34,903 nucleotides of DNA from NCBI GenBank assembly GCA_947626425.1, contig CANQRX010000004.1:1-34903 (forward strand). The letters run 5' to 3'. Made by a program: the position numbers and the translations under genes. Shown in pieces: positions 1 through 7,177 of this stretch. The first letter of the stretch is position 1; every line of letters begins with the position of its first letter. The notes beneath the pieces are model-generated. The model was given only the letters and a program-made list of their open reading frames with translations, had not been told where the DNA came from and did not search any database. The stretch comes from an uncultured Bacilli bacterium. GTDB lineage: Bacteria > Bacillota_I > Bacilli_A > RF39 > UBA660.

Positions 1-861
1 TATGATGGTTATTTATTTAATAAAAATGCTAAAGAAAGAGTTTTTAACGCAACTTTAGTTATGTATTTTTTAAATTATTATGAAGATCACGGTTGTATTC
101 CTGAAGAACTTTATGATGCAAATATTATTGTTAATTATGATAAAATTGATAATTTATTAAAACTACAAAATAACACAATATATTTAGATGTTATAAATGA
201 AATTTTAAAAAAGGAAAAAATTAGTTCGAAAATTATTGATAAATTTAATTTAAATGAAAATGTAAAACGAATCACTTTAGTTAATTTATTATATTACTTT
301 GGTTGTTTAACAGTTTTAGAATATGACGAAATAGCTGAAGAAATAGTTTTTACAATTCCTAATAAAGTAATGAAAAATACTTATCATGAATACTTTTTAA
401 GTGAAATAACAAAATATGTTGATATAGATACTGATGTAATTAAAGAAGCAAGACCAGAAATATTTAATGAAGGAAAAATAAATAAACTAAGTGAATATAT
501 AAGTGATTATTTAACAAAATTAGGAAGTCGAATGTTTTTAAAATTTGATGAAAAGTATATTCAATTACTTTATGGAATCCTTTTGAAACATTCATATTTA
601 GAAATAAAAAGTGAATATCCAATCGGAATGGGTTATGTTGATTTAATGATACTTAGTAAAGATGAGAAAAAAGCTCATTACAATATAATGATTGAATTTA
701 AATACATTAAGAAAAGTGAGTTTAATGAGAATATTTTAAAAGAAAAAATTGAAGAAGGAACAAAACAATTAAAAAGTTACAATTTAAAAATAAATAATTT
801 AAAAAAATATTTAATTGTTTTTGTTGGTAATGAATGTAGAGTTATTCAAAATATTATTTAA
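1..861 (+). CDS. AAA-ATPase-like / PD-(D/E)XK family protein, C-terminal part (5' cut by window)
   Basis: The frame is open from base 1, so the gene begins upstream of the window; the ATG at 61 is internal. The first codons read YDGY, which also occurs in the related complete protein at 28251-29891 (FYDGYNMNG). The C-terminal part has GYVDLMI followed by MIEFKY, the spaced D...ExK arrangement of the PD-(D/E)XK nuclease-like domain (DUF1703 type) that closes this family. The known family layout is an N-terminal AAA-ATPase-like domain, missing here, plus this nuclease-like tail. The proteins are often present in many copies in AT-rich gut Firmicutes and Bacteroidetes; their cellular role is not established. 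A hairpin with T-rich tail follows the stop. Confidence 0.8.
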   Translation, partial: YDGYLFNKNAKERVFNATLVMYFLNYYEDHGCIPEELYDANIIVNYDKIDNLLKLQNNTIYLDVINEILKKEKISSKIIDKFNLNENVKRITLVNLLYYFGCLTVLEYDEIAEEIVFTIPNKVMKNTYHEYFLSEITKYVDIDTDVIKEARPEIFNEGKINKLSEYISDYLTKLGSRMFLKFDEKYIQLLYGILLKHSYLEIKSEYPIGMGYVDLMILSKDEKKAHYNIMIEFKYIKKSEFNENILKEKIEEGTKQLKSYNLKINNLKKYLIVFVGNECRVIQNII

Positions 862-866
862 AAATG

Positions 867-890
867 CCAGTTAAAATTACTGGTTATTTT
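867..890 (+). terminator. Probable intrinsic terminator after the AAA/nuclease gene
   Basis: CCAGT (867-871) and ACTGG (879-883) form a 5-bp stem with a 7-base loop, followed by TTATTTTT. It lies just past the stop codon at 859-861 and before the convergent oxidoreductase gene. The short stem keeps confidence moderate. Confidence 0.5.
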
Positions 891-921
891 TAAAATAATC
901 ATTGCTTTTGTTTGATTTTTA

Positions 922-2373
922 TTATTTTTTGTTTTCAAAACTAATCTTTTTTTTGCTAGGACCTTTAAGACAATTTCCATCAATATCAAACTTGGAAGCA
1001 TGACAAGGACATTCCCATATTTTTTCGACTTCATTAAAAATTAAACTACAACCCATATGAGGGCATTTATTAATTATTTGATGTTTAACATTATTTTCAT
1101 CGGTGTAAATTGCGATTTTTTGACCATTAATGGTTGTAAAAGAGATGTTAGATGGATACCATTTTTTATTGTAATTTAGTTTATTTACAATGAAACTTTC
1201 ACTATTTTCCCAAGCATTAATAAAATAGTTACCAATTAATTTTAAGGGTTTGTGACGTAGGGGATTAAATAAAAAGGCATATTCGTTATAATTATTTAAA
1301 ATTAAATCTTTAATAATTATAGAGGCAATTGTTGAGTTAGTCATTCCCCAAGTATTGTAGCCAGTTGCTAAAAGTAAATTTGGTTCCTTTTTTTTAATTT
1401 GACCAATAAAAGGCATTTTATCATTGGTAATTAAATCATCATTTGACCATATATATTCAGGTTTTAAATTAACAAAATTTTCAATTAAATCCGTATATTC
1501 TTGCCTTCGGTTTAGATGATTACCAATTAAATGCGAATTAGCTAAAAAGATTTTTTTGTTTTGCCAAAATCGAAAAGATTTTGAATCTTTATCAATACTT
1601 AAAAAAGCTAATTTTTCTTTTTGTTTAGTTTCAAAAGCCATTAAATAAGATTGTTCAATTTTGGTTTTAATAGGTAAGAAGTAGGGGAGAAGAAAAAATG
1701 GATAATGACAAGCTAGAACAACATATTTAGCCATTATTTTATTTTTTTCAGTTAAACAGCAATATTTATTTTTTAAATGATTAATTTGAATTATTTTGGT
1801 ATTTTCAAAAATTTTAATTTGGTTATCTAAACAAACTTTTTCTAAAGAGTAAACATATTTTAAAGGATGAAAAACGGCTGTATCAAAAACTTCAATGCTA
1901 TAAAAATTTTTACTTTCGGTTTCTAAAACATTAATTCCCAAAGTTTTTAAAATATTTTTTTCTTGTTTTAATTCTTTAATTTTTTGTTCTTCAGAAGCAT
2001 ATAAACAGGATTTAACTTTTTGAAAATCACAATTTATTTTTTCATTTTTTATAATTTTTTCTACTTCTTTAATAGCGTCTTGTTGACTTTTTAAATACAT
2101 ATTGGCCGTATTTAAAGAGTAATCATTTGTTAATTTTGAATAAACAATTCCTTGTAAATAGGTAAGTTTGCCAGTAGTTCTTGAAGTTAGACCTTGACCT
2201 ATTAATGAAGCATCCACAACACATATTTTTAAATTAGAATTTCGTAGTTGATAGGCACTTTGAATACCAGTTATACCACCACCAATAATTAAAACATCAA
2301 CATTTAAATCTTCTTTTAAAGAATCACATTTAATTGGATTTTTTTCATTTAACCAAATACTTTCTTTTTTCAA
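922..2373 (-). CDS. FAD-dependent oxidoreductase with C-terminal Rieske [2Fe-2S] domain
   Basis: The 483-residue protein has an N-terminal Rossmann FAD-binding motif GGGITG (about residues 31-36) after a hydrophobic strand, the mark of the DAO (D-amino-acid-oxidase-like) fold. The C-terminus holds a Rieske iron-sulfur motif: CPH (C437, H439) and CPCH (C455, H458) supply the two Cys and two His ligands. This DAO-plus-Rieske architecture resembles Bacillus YhfW. The substrate is unknown; the layout implies electron transfer between flavin and the 2Fe-2S cluster. No signal peptide or membrane span is seen, so it is probably cytosolic. Start: TTG at 2373, preceded by GGTGA at about 7 bases; no better ATG is nearby. 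It stands alone, convergent with the gene on its left. Confidence 0.88.
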   Translation of the reverse strand: MKKESIWLNEKNPIKCDSLKEDLNVDVLIIGGGITGIQSAYQLRNSNLKICVVDASLIGQGLTSRTTGKLTYLQGIVYSKLTNDYSLNTANMYLKSQQDAIKEVEKIIKNEKINCDFQKVKSCLYASEEQKIKELKQEKNILKTLGINVLETESKNFYSIEVFDTAVFHPLKYVYSLEKVCLDNQIKIFENTKIIQINHLKNKYCCLTEKNKIMAKYVVLACHYPFFLLPYFLPIKTKIEQSYLMAFETKQKEKLAFLSIDKDSKSFRFWQNKKIFLANSHLIGNHLNRRQEYTDLIENFVNLKPEYIWSNDDLITNDKMPFIGQIKKKEPNLLLATGYNTWGMTNSTIASIIIKDLILNNYNEYAFLFNPLRHKPLKLIGNYFINAWENSESFIVNKLNYNKKWYPSNISFTTINGQKIAIYTDENNVKHQIINKCPHMGCSLIFNEVEKIWECPCHASKFDIDGNCLKGPSKKKISFENKK

Positions 2374-2418
2374 GTTTAATCACCAATATTAATATAACCA
2401 AATTAAGTTATTTTAAAC

Positions 2419-2445
2419 AAAAAACACCCTTTTAGGCTGTTTTAA
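2419..2445 (-). terminator. Probable terminator between surface protein A and the oxidoreductase gene
   Basis: AAACA-C-CC and GG-C-TGTTT form an interrupted stem around a T/A-rich loop. On the minus strand the right arm runs into a run of T (GTGTTTTTTG). It lies downstream of gene A, and a similar AAAAC/GTTTT hairpin follows paralog B at 4052-4074. Confidence 0.45.
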
Positions 2446-2466
2446 GTTTCTTCTAATTTTAACTCA

Positions 2467-2504
2467 ATTATCTGTTTGAACAGATAATACTATTGAACAG
2501 ATAA
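2467..2504. repeat. Perfect palindrome plus direct repeat at the 3' end of surface gene A
   Basis: ATTATCTGTT-TG-AACAGATAAT (2467-2488) is a perfect 10-bp inverted repeat. GAACAGATAA recurs at 2495-2504, inside the last codons and stop of gene A. Past the palindrome the minus strand resumes with codons for LKLEET, the C-terminus of paralog B. A short insertion or duplication therefore appears to have replaced the original end of A. Confidence 0.6.
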
Positions 2505-3845
2505 CTTATAAGGGGAAGTTGAGCTACCATCGCCTCCGGTAATTTTGACTGATGACTTTAAATAGACAACAGGACGAATGGCGTAGGATACGTAGGCTTT
2601 GTCATAATCTAAACTACCATTATTTGAGGTTGAGTTGACATAAAACACATAACGAGCGTCTGAAGAGTGTGGTGCGGACGTCATTGTCCATTGATTATTA
2701 GAATCACGTAACCAATCATTATTGTAACACACCACAGGCCACCAAAGCGACTTCCCATTATATAATTTAGTTCCTATACATTCATTTCTTTGAGATTTTG
2801 TGCCTCCACCATCTGTCGCATACCCATAATCAGATGGATACATTAAGCCTACTTTGCCTTCCCATGTTGCTTGTCTAACTACAAGATCGTTGCAAAATGT
2901 TTCCCCTTGGGTGCATTGTTTTCCTGTATAAGCACTGCGTTCCCACATATATTGCACTATTGCCGAATTTACTTCTTGCCACATGTTTTCTGTTCCAGGA
3001 GAAGTTCCGGTATTCCATATCACATCTTCTATCATACTTTGAGCACTTGTACTTAATTGCCCCCAACTATTACAAGAAGTATCTTTGCATTCACTATCAG
3101 ATTCACCACCATAATTTTTTAAAGCATGCATCAAATCGGAATGACTCCATTCATTAACGCCACCTATATTGTTTTCTACGTTATCTGATTTATCCCAACT
3201 ATGGTTACCTAAACTATCTTTTCTTATGATTTTTAATAATCTTTCATTTTTTCCAGAAGATGTCTTTATTCCATCCATTAAACCGATGATCCGCCATGTT
3301 TCACAATTTTCACCTGAATTACTGCCATTTTTACAATTAAAATATACATAATTATTTGGGTCAGACCCAATGTATCTGATATTATTATTATCATCACTTG
3401 TTATTGGTGTTTTCTCTTGACTTTGATTTTGTTCTAATAAATCTTCCATTTTACTAGAACCACTTTGTTCACCTGTTGTACTTTTTGATGTTGTAAAATT
3501 TAGAGTACATTTGGTTTTCTTTGTTGAACTTAATATAAATTGCCAATTGGTTCTGTCCCATGATCCCGTAGCCCCATTTGAGCATTCTGCATTATCAAAA
3601 TATATTCCTGTTCCATTTTCTGGAATTTTATCTTGTGGTTGTCCATCAACATTAATTGTAGCAATTGAAACATCGCTACTGTTAGCTTGAATTTGTCCAT
3701 TTATAATTGAAAAACTTTTTTCAACTTGATATTTACCAAATGAATTTCCTAGTATGAAAACACCACCAACACCTAAAATGGTTAAGCCTGACATAAGAAA
3801 ATATTTAGTTTTATTCTTTTTTTCTTTAAATTTATTTAATTTCAT
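2490..3845 (-). CDS. Membrane-anchored surface protein A with DGR-target-like C-terminal variable domain
   Basis: This 451-residue paralog of the DGR target at 11153-12524 has a short basic N-terminus, one hydrophobic segment (about residues 17-33) acting as signal anchor, then a Cys-containing domain (AECSNGATGSWDRTNWQF, KCTLNFT). A long C-terminal domain follows with WRIIGLMDGIK, LLKIIR, NEWS-DLM and VGLMYPSDYGYATDGGG. Residues about 391-426 match the TR-encoded pattern APxSSxA..VF.V...RPVV, with changes mostly at TR Asn codons. I infer a C-type-lectin/FGE-like fold, as known for other DGR targets; the block resembles DUF6273-type domains from memory only. ATG at 3845 follows AAAGGA. Third-position changes in the VR-like part suggest it has not been rewritten recently from the local TR. 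Confidence 0.82.
   Translation of the reverse strand: MKLNKFKEKKNKTKYFLMSGLTILGVGGVFILGNSFGKYQVEKSFSIINGQIQANSSDVSIATINVDGQPQDKIPENGTGIYFDNAECSNGATGSWDRTNWQFILSSTKKTKCTLNFTTSKSTTGEQSGSSKMEDLLEQNQSQEKTPITSDDNNNIRYIGSDPNNYVYFNCKNGSNSGENCETWRIIGLMDGIKTSSGKNERLLKIIRKDSLGNHSWDKSDNVENNIGGVNEWSHSDLMHALKNYGGESDSECKDTSCNSWGQLSTSAQSMIEDVIWNTGTSPGTENMWQEVNSAIVQYMWERSAYTGKQCTQGETFCNDLVVRQATWEGKVGLMYPSDYGYATDGGGTKSQRNECIGTKLYNGKSLWWPVVCYNNDWLRDSNNQWTMTSAPHSSDARYVFYVNSTSNNGSLDYDKAYVSYAIRPVVYLKSSVKITGGDGSSTSPYKLSVQ
2568..2675 (-). repeat. Diverged VR-like segment in surface gene A
   Basis: Read on the minus strand, this stretch aligns to the TR at 12629-12727: ACTCTTC and ATGTGTT blocks are shared, AAC becomes CAC or CGT, and AAT becomes GAC or TAT. 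Unlike the true VR it also has non-adenine changes (GCG to GCA, CCG to CCA, TTC to TTT) and three extra codons. It looks like an old or differently templated variable repeat. Confidence 0.6.
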
Positions 3846-3892
3846 AATGCGTCCTTTCTATTATTACAATAATACAAAATGCAAGATGAAAT

Positions 3893-3921
3893 ATGATATA
3901 TAATATCGTATTTTATCGAAA
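3893..3921 (-). promoter_or_regulatory. Conserved promoter-like upstream block of surface gene A
   Basis: On the minus strand TTTCGA, 17 bases and TATCAT are preserved in the same spacing upstream of paralog B (7064-7092), along with surrounding sequence (TTTCATCTTGCATTTTG). This is conservation between duplicated genes, so the assignment of hexamers is tentative. Confidence 0.35.
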
Positions 3922-4051
3922 CATCTTTAAATTTTTAACTTTATTTTTTTTTATAAGAATTTTTGTAATTAATAAGTAATTTGAATATCAATTACACTAA
4001 AAACTATAATTAAAATATCAATATTTAAATATTTTTTTTTCAAATATGTGC

Positions 4052-4074
4052 AAAACAGCTTTTTTTGCAGTTTT
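4052..4074 (-). terminator. Probable terminator of paralog B
   Basis: AAAACaGC and GCaGTTTT form an interrupted stem around a T-rich loop, immediately at the stop codon of paralog B. On the minus strand the second arm ends in TTTT. Confidence 0.4.
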
Positions 4075-5106
4075 ATTGAGTTTCTTCTAATTTTAATTGG
4101 AAAGGGGACTTTGAGCTACCATCGCCCCCAATAATTTTAACTGAGGATTTTAAGTAGACAACAGGGCGTATGTCATTGGTAGAATTGGCTTTAGACTTTC
4201 CAACATAACCACCTATGTCGATCCTAGATACTGAACTAGCATCAGATACAATAGGTGCAGGGGTTATTGTCCAGGCTCCATTACTTAATAGCCAATCATT
4301 TTCAGAACAATATCTATTATCTGAAGTATGCCAACTATGTAATCTGGTGTATAAACATATGTCTCTTTGGCTTTGAGTTCCACCTCCATCTGTGGCATAT
4401 CCATAGTCCGATGGATACATTAAACCTACTTTGCCTTGCCATGTTGTTTTTCGATTAATATCATCACTACAATATTGTGTATGAGTACTGCAACCTAACT
4501 TACCATTATAATTACTTCGTTCCCACATATATTGAAATGGTGTGACATCACTTGTACTTAAAAATGTTAATGCGTAGGCAGTTCCTGTATTCCAAATCAC
4601 TTCTTCGACCATGTTTTGGGCTTCAGTGCCTAATCCTATTTTTTCCCATTCGGGACATGTATCGTATCCATAGTTTTTATAACAATGATGATCTTCAAAT
4701 GTTTTAGATTGAAAGTAATCGTTATTTAAAACAATCATTAAGTCGGCTTGACTCCATTCATTTATTCCAGATGCCAAATTTACATTTGCAGTTGAGTAAT
4801 CCCAACAATAACTTCCTATATTTTCTCTTATGATTTTTAATAATCTTTCAGTATTTCCAGAAGCTGTTTTTATTCCATCCATTAAACCAATAATGCGCCA
4901 AGTTTCACAATTATTGTCATCTTTGCAATTAAAGTATACGTAATTATTCGGATTTTTGCCTATGTATCTAATATTATTATAATCATCTTCAACTAATGAA
5001 CCCAGTGTTTCTTCATTAGTTTCTTGAATTAATAAATCTTCCATTTTGCTTGCACCACTTTGTTCTCCTGTGATGCTTTTTGAAGTTGTAAAGTTTAGGG
5101 TACACT
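4073..5106 (-). pseudogene. Surface protein B, C-terminal part, separated from its start by an IS element
   Basis: This is the C-terminal three quarters of a third DGR-target-like surface protein. It carries SKMEDLL, WRIIGLMDGIK, NEWSQADLM, VGLMYPSDYGYATDGGG and a TR-like end (APIVSDASS...DIRPVVYL). The VR-like end has exactly the 33-codon length of the TR, with changes concentrated at its Asn codons. The N-terminal part lies at 6658-7000. Removing the IS (5107-6657) and one copy of the 9-bp target duplication restores one frame of 456 codons including the stop (KCT|LNFTTSKS), close to A (451 aa) and repaired C (456 aa). The distal part has no promoter of its own, and the ATG at 5044 has no clear ribosome site, so it is probably not made as a surface protein. 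Confidence 0.85.
5098..5106. repeat. Target-site duplication, left copy (GGGTACACT)
   Basis: GGGTACACT immediately left of the IS left end is repeated exactly at 6658-6666, right of its other end. A 9-bp duplication fits IS4-family insertion. Confidence 0.9.
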
Positions 5107-5124
5107 CAATGTTATTAACTTAAG
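5107..5124. repeat. IS left terminal inverted repeat
   Basis: CAATGTTATTAACTTAAG is the exact reverse complement of bases 6640-6657. Confidence 0.93.
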
Positions 5125-5137
5125 AAATAATTTAAAG

Positions 5138-6511
5138 ATGGATTTAAAAAATCTGTCTTTTTTGATACAATTAAAGAGAATAAAAAAGGTGGTAGTAATA
5201 TTGATATATAGTAAGTATTCTGTAACAAATTCGAAAGACATAGTTTATAAAAAAGAAAGCAAGATAAAATACAGAACACAAGAAAGTTACTTTACAAGGG
5301 ATAGAAAAATGCCTTTTGATAAAGTGGTACTTTATGGATTAAATAAGAGAGGATTAACAAGTAAAATGGAAATAGAAGACTTTACTGATTTAATAAATTC
5401 TGTTGATGTATCATCACCAGCAGTATTAAAACAAAGATTAAAATTGAATGGAAGAATATATTTAGATATAATGCAAACGAATCTAGTTGATTTTTATGAA
5501 AAATTTACAGAAGATGTAAAACTGTTTCATGGATATATATTAACAGCAATAGATGGAAGTGATTTTGAAATACCAAATACTAAAAAAACAAGAGATGAAT
5601 TTAATGAGTATCACGAAGAAGAATTAGTTGCAAGAGCAACTGTTTCAAATATGTTTGATGTACTAAATCATTATGTTATGGATACAATTATAGAAAAGTT
5701 CGATTATTCTGAAAGAAAGATGGCCAATGAACATTTTAAAACAATCAAAAAATTAGAATTAAAGTATCGAATTATAAGAACAGGAGACAGAGGATATTCA
5801 GGAATAGTTGATATGTATTATTCATTGAAAACCGATGATAAATTTGTATATAGGCTTAAAAAAAGCGATTTTAAAAAATATATTCAGAATATGAAAACAA
5901 ATGATGAAATAGTAACGATACCATATGAATATAACCGAATAAGATATTATAAAGATGAATATCCAGAATTCTATAAAACTATGGAAGAAACAAAAGAAGA
6001 TATTAAGGTTAGAATAGTAAAAATTAATAATAAAGATGGAGAAGAAATCATATTGGTTACTAACTTAGAAGAAGATAAATTTGACTATAATACGATGGTT
6101 GAGCTTTATAAATTAAGATGGGAAATTGAAACTAGTTATCATTTATTAAAAGAAAGTTTAAAAATTGAAACAATAACAAGCAGTTTTAAGACAATAATTG
6201 AACAAGATATATATTCTCAAATGTTAGCATTTAATATTATAAGAGCCTTTGCTAATGATGCACAAAAAGAAATTGATCAAACTAAGTATAAGTATGAAAT
6301 GAAAATAAACATGAATATGGCAGTAGGATTCGTTAAAAAAATGTTTATTTTAATAATCATTGAGGAAGATAGAAGTAAACAAGATGAAATGTTTGAATTA
6401 TTAATGAAAAAAATATCGAAATACATAGTCCCAGTAAAAAAAGATAGACATTACCCTAGAAATAAAAATAAGAAAAATAAATATTCTATAAATAAACGAA
6501 AAGCATTTTAA
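5138..6511 (+). CDS. IS4-family DDE transposase
   Basis: The 457-residue transposase carries the DDE triad: AIDGSD (D139), TGDRGYSG (D217) and E331 inside the diagnostic Y-x2-R-x3-E-x6-K signature (Y324, R327, E331, K338; YKLRWEIETSYHLLK). That signature defines IS4-type enzymes, which cut and paste through hairpin intermediates. The ORF fills the element and starts 14 bases inside the left inverted repeat. It has no frameshift and is probably active. ATG at 5138 gives the longest frame; the ribosome site (AAAG before the ATG) is weak, and a start further in cannot be excluded. Confidence 0.92.
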   Translation: MDLKNLSFLIQLKRIKKVVVILIYSKYSVTNSKDIVYKKESKIKYRTQESYFTRDRKMPFDKVVLYGLNKRGLTSKMEIEDFTDLINSVDVSSPAVLKQRLKLNGRIYLDIMQTNLVDFYEKFTEDVKLFHGYILTAIDGSDFEIPNTKKTRDEFNEYHEEELVARATVSNMFDVLNHYVMDTIIEKFDYSERKMANEHFKTIKKLELKYRIIRTGDRGYSGIVDMYYSLKTDDKFVYRLKKSDFKKYIQNMKTNDEIVTIPYEYNRIRYYKDEYPEFYKTMEETKEDIKVRIVKINNKDGEEIILVTNLEEDKFDYNTMVELYKLRWEIETSYHLLKESLKIETITSSFKTIIEQDIYSQMLAFNIIRAFANDAQKEIDQTKYKYEMKINMNMAVGFVKKMFILIIIEEDRSKQDEMFELLMKKISKYIVPVKKDRHYPRNKNKKNKYSINKRKAF

Positions 6512-6536
6512 ATGTTATAAATAACTATATTGTTAA

Positions 6537-6554
6537 CCGTAATTTAAATTACGG
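6537..6554. terminator. Perfect palindrome after the transposase gene
   Basis: CCGTAATTTAAATTACGG is a perfect 18-bp palindrome 25 bases past the transposase stop, inside the IS. It could act as a terminator, but no T run follows on the plus strand. Confidence 0.35.
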
Positions 6555-6639
6555 GGCGTTGCTGTGCTGTAATTTAGGTAAATTCAAAAAAACAATGTAT
6601 ATCATTGTAATATGATTGCATTGTTTTAAATAAAATCTG

Positions 6640-6657
6640 CTTAAGTTAATAACATTG
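6640..6657. repeat. IS right terminal inverted repeat
   Basis: CTTAAGTTAATAACATTG is the exact reverse complement of bases 5107-5124. Confidence 0.93.
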
Positions 6658-6666
6658 GGGTACACT
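6658..6666. repeat. Target-site duplication, right copy (GGGTACACT)
   Basis: Identical to 5098-5106 and directly abutting the IS right end. Confidence 0.9.
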
Positions 6667-7000
6667 TTGTTTTTTGGGTTGTATTTAATATAAATTGCCA
6701 ATTGGTTCTGTCCCATGAACCAGTGGCTCCATTCTCGCATTCTGCACTTTCAAAATATATTCCTGTATCTTTGGCAGGAATTTCTTTTTGAGATACTCCG
6801 TCTACATTAACCGCGATGATGGGATTATCTTTGTTGCTACTGTGAAGTTGTCCATTAATAACAGAATAGCTCTGTGTAGCCTGATATTTACCAAATGCAT
6901 TTCCTAGTATGAAAACACTACCAATTCCTAAAATGCTTAAACTTGATATAAGAACATATTTAGTTTTGTTCTTTTTTATTTTAAATTTATATAATTTCAT
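6658..7000 (-). pseudogene. Surface protein B, N-terminal fragment upstream of the IS
   Basis: This is the N-terminal quarter of paralog B: basic start MKLYKFKIKKNKTK, one hydrophobic anchor (about residues 15-33), then FGKYQATQSYSVINGQ and AECENGATGSWDRTNWQFILN. The gene runs into the IS at KCT, after which six IS-derived codons precede a stop at about 6641. The upstream block (ATAATAGAAAGGA before the ATG) matches that of gene A, so the two are recent duplicates. The truncated 119-residue product would still be membrane-anchored but lacks the variable domain. Confidence 0.85.
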
Positions 7001-7063
7001 AATGTGTCCTTTCTATTATTACAATAATTATATTTAATAATAATGCAAAATGCAAGATGAAAT

Positions 7064-7092
7064 ATGATATATTATGTCGTATTTTGTCGAAA
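7064..7092 (-). promoter_or_regulatory. Conserved promoter-like upstream block of surface gene B
   Basis: TTTCGA, 17 bases and TATCAT on the minus strand, identical in spacing to the block upstream of gene A (3893-3921). The hexamer assignment is tentative. Confidence 0.35.
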
Positions 7093-7177
7093 TGTTTTTA
7101 AATTTTAAACTTTACTTTTTTATTCTTTTTTATTAAATTATGTAGTATAATATTTAAAGTTAAAAAGGAGGTCTGTT

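Larger units (their letters stand above)
5107..6657 (+). mobile_element. Complete IS4-family-type insertion sequence (1551 bp)
   Basis: The element is bounded by perfect 18-bp terminal inverted repeats (CAATGTTATTAACTTAAG at 5107-5124; its reverse complement at 6640-6657) and a 9-bp direct repeat of host sequence. It holds one intact transposase ORF oriented opposite to the interrupted gene. Perfect ends and an identical target duplication point to a recent insertion. It has split surface gene B at the codons for KCT|LNF. Confidence 0.93.
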
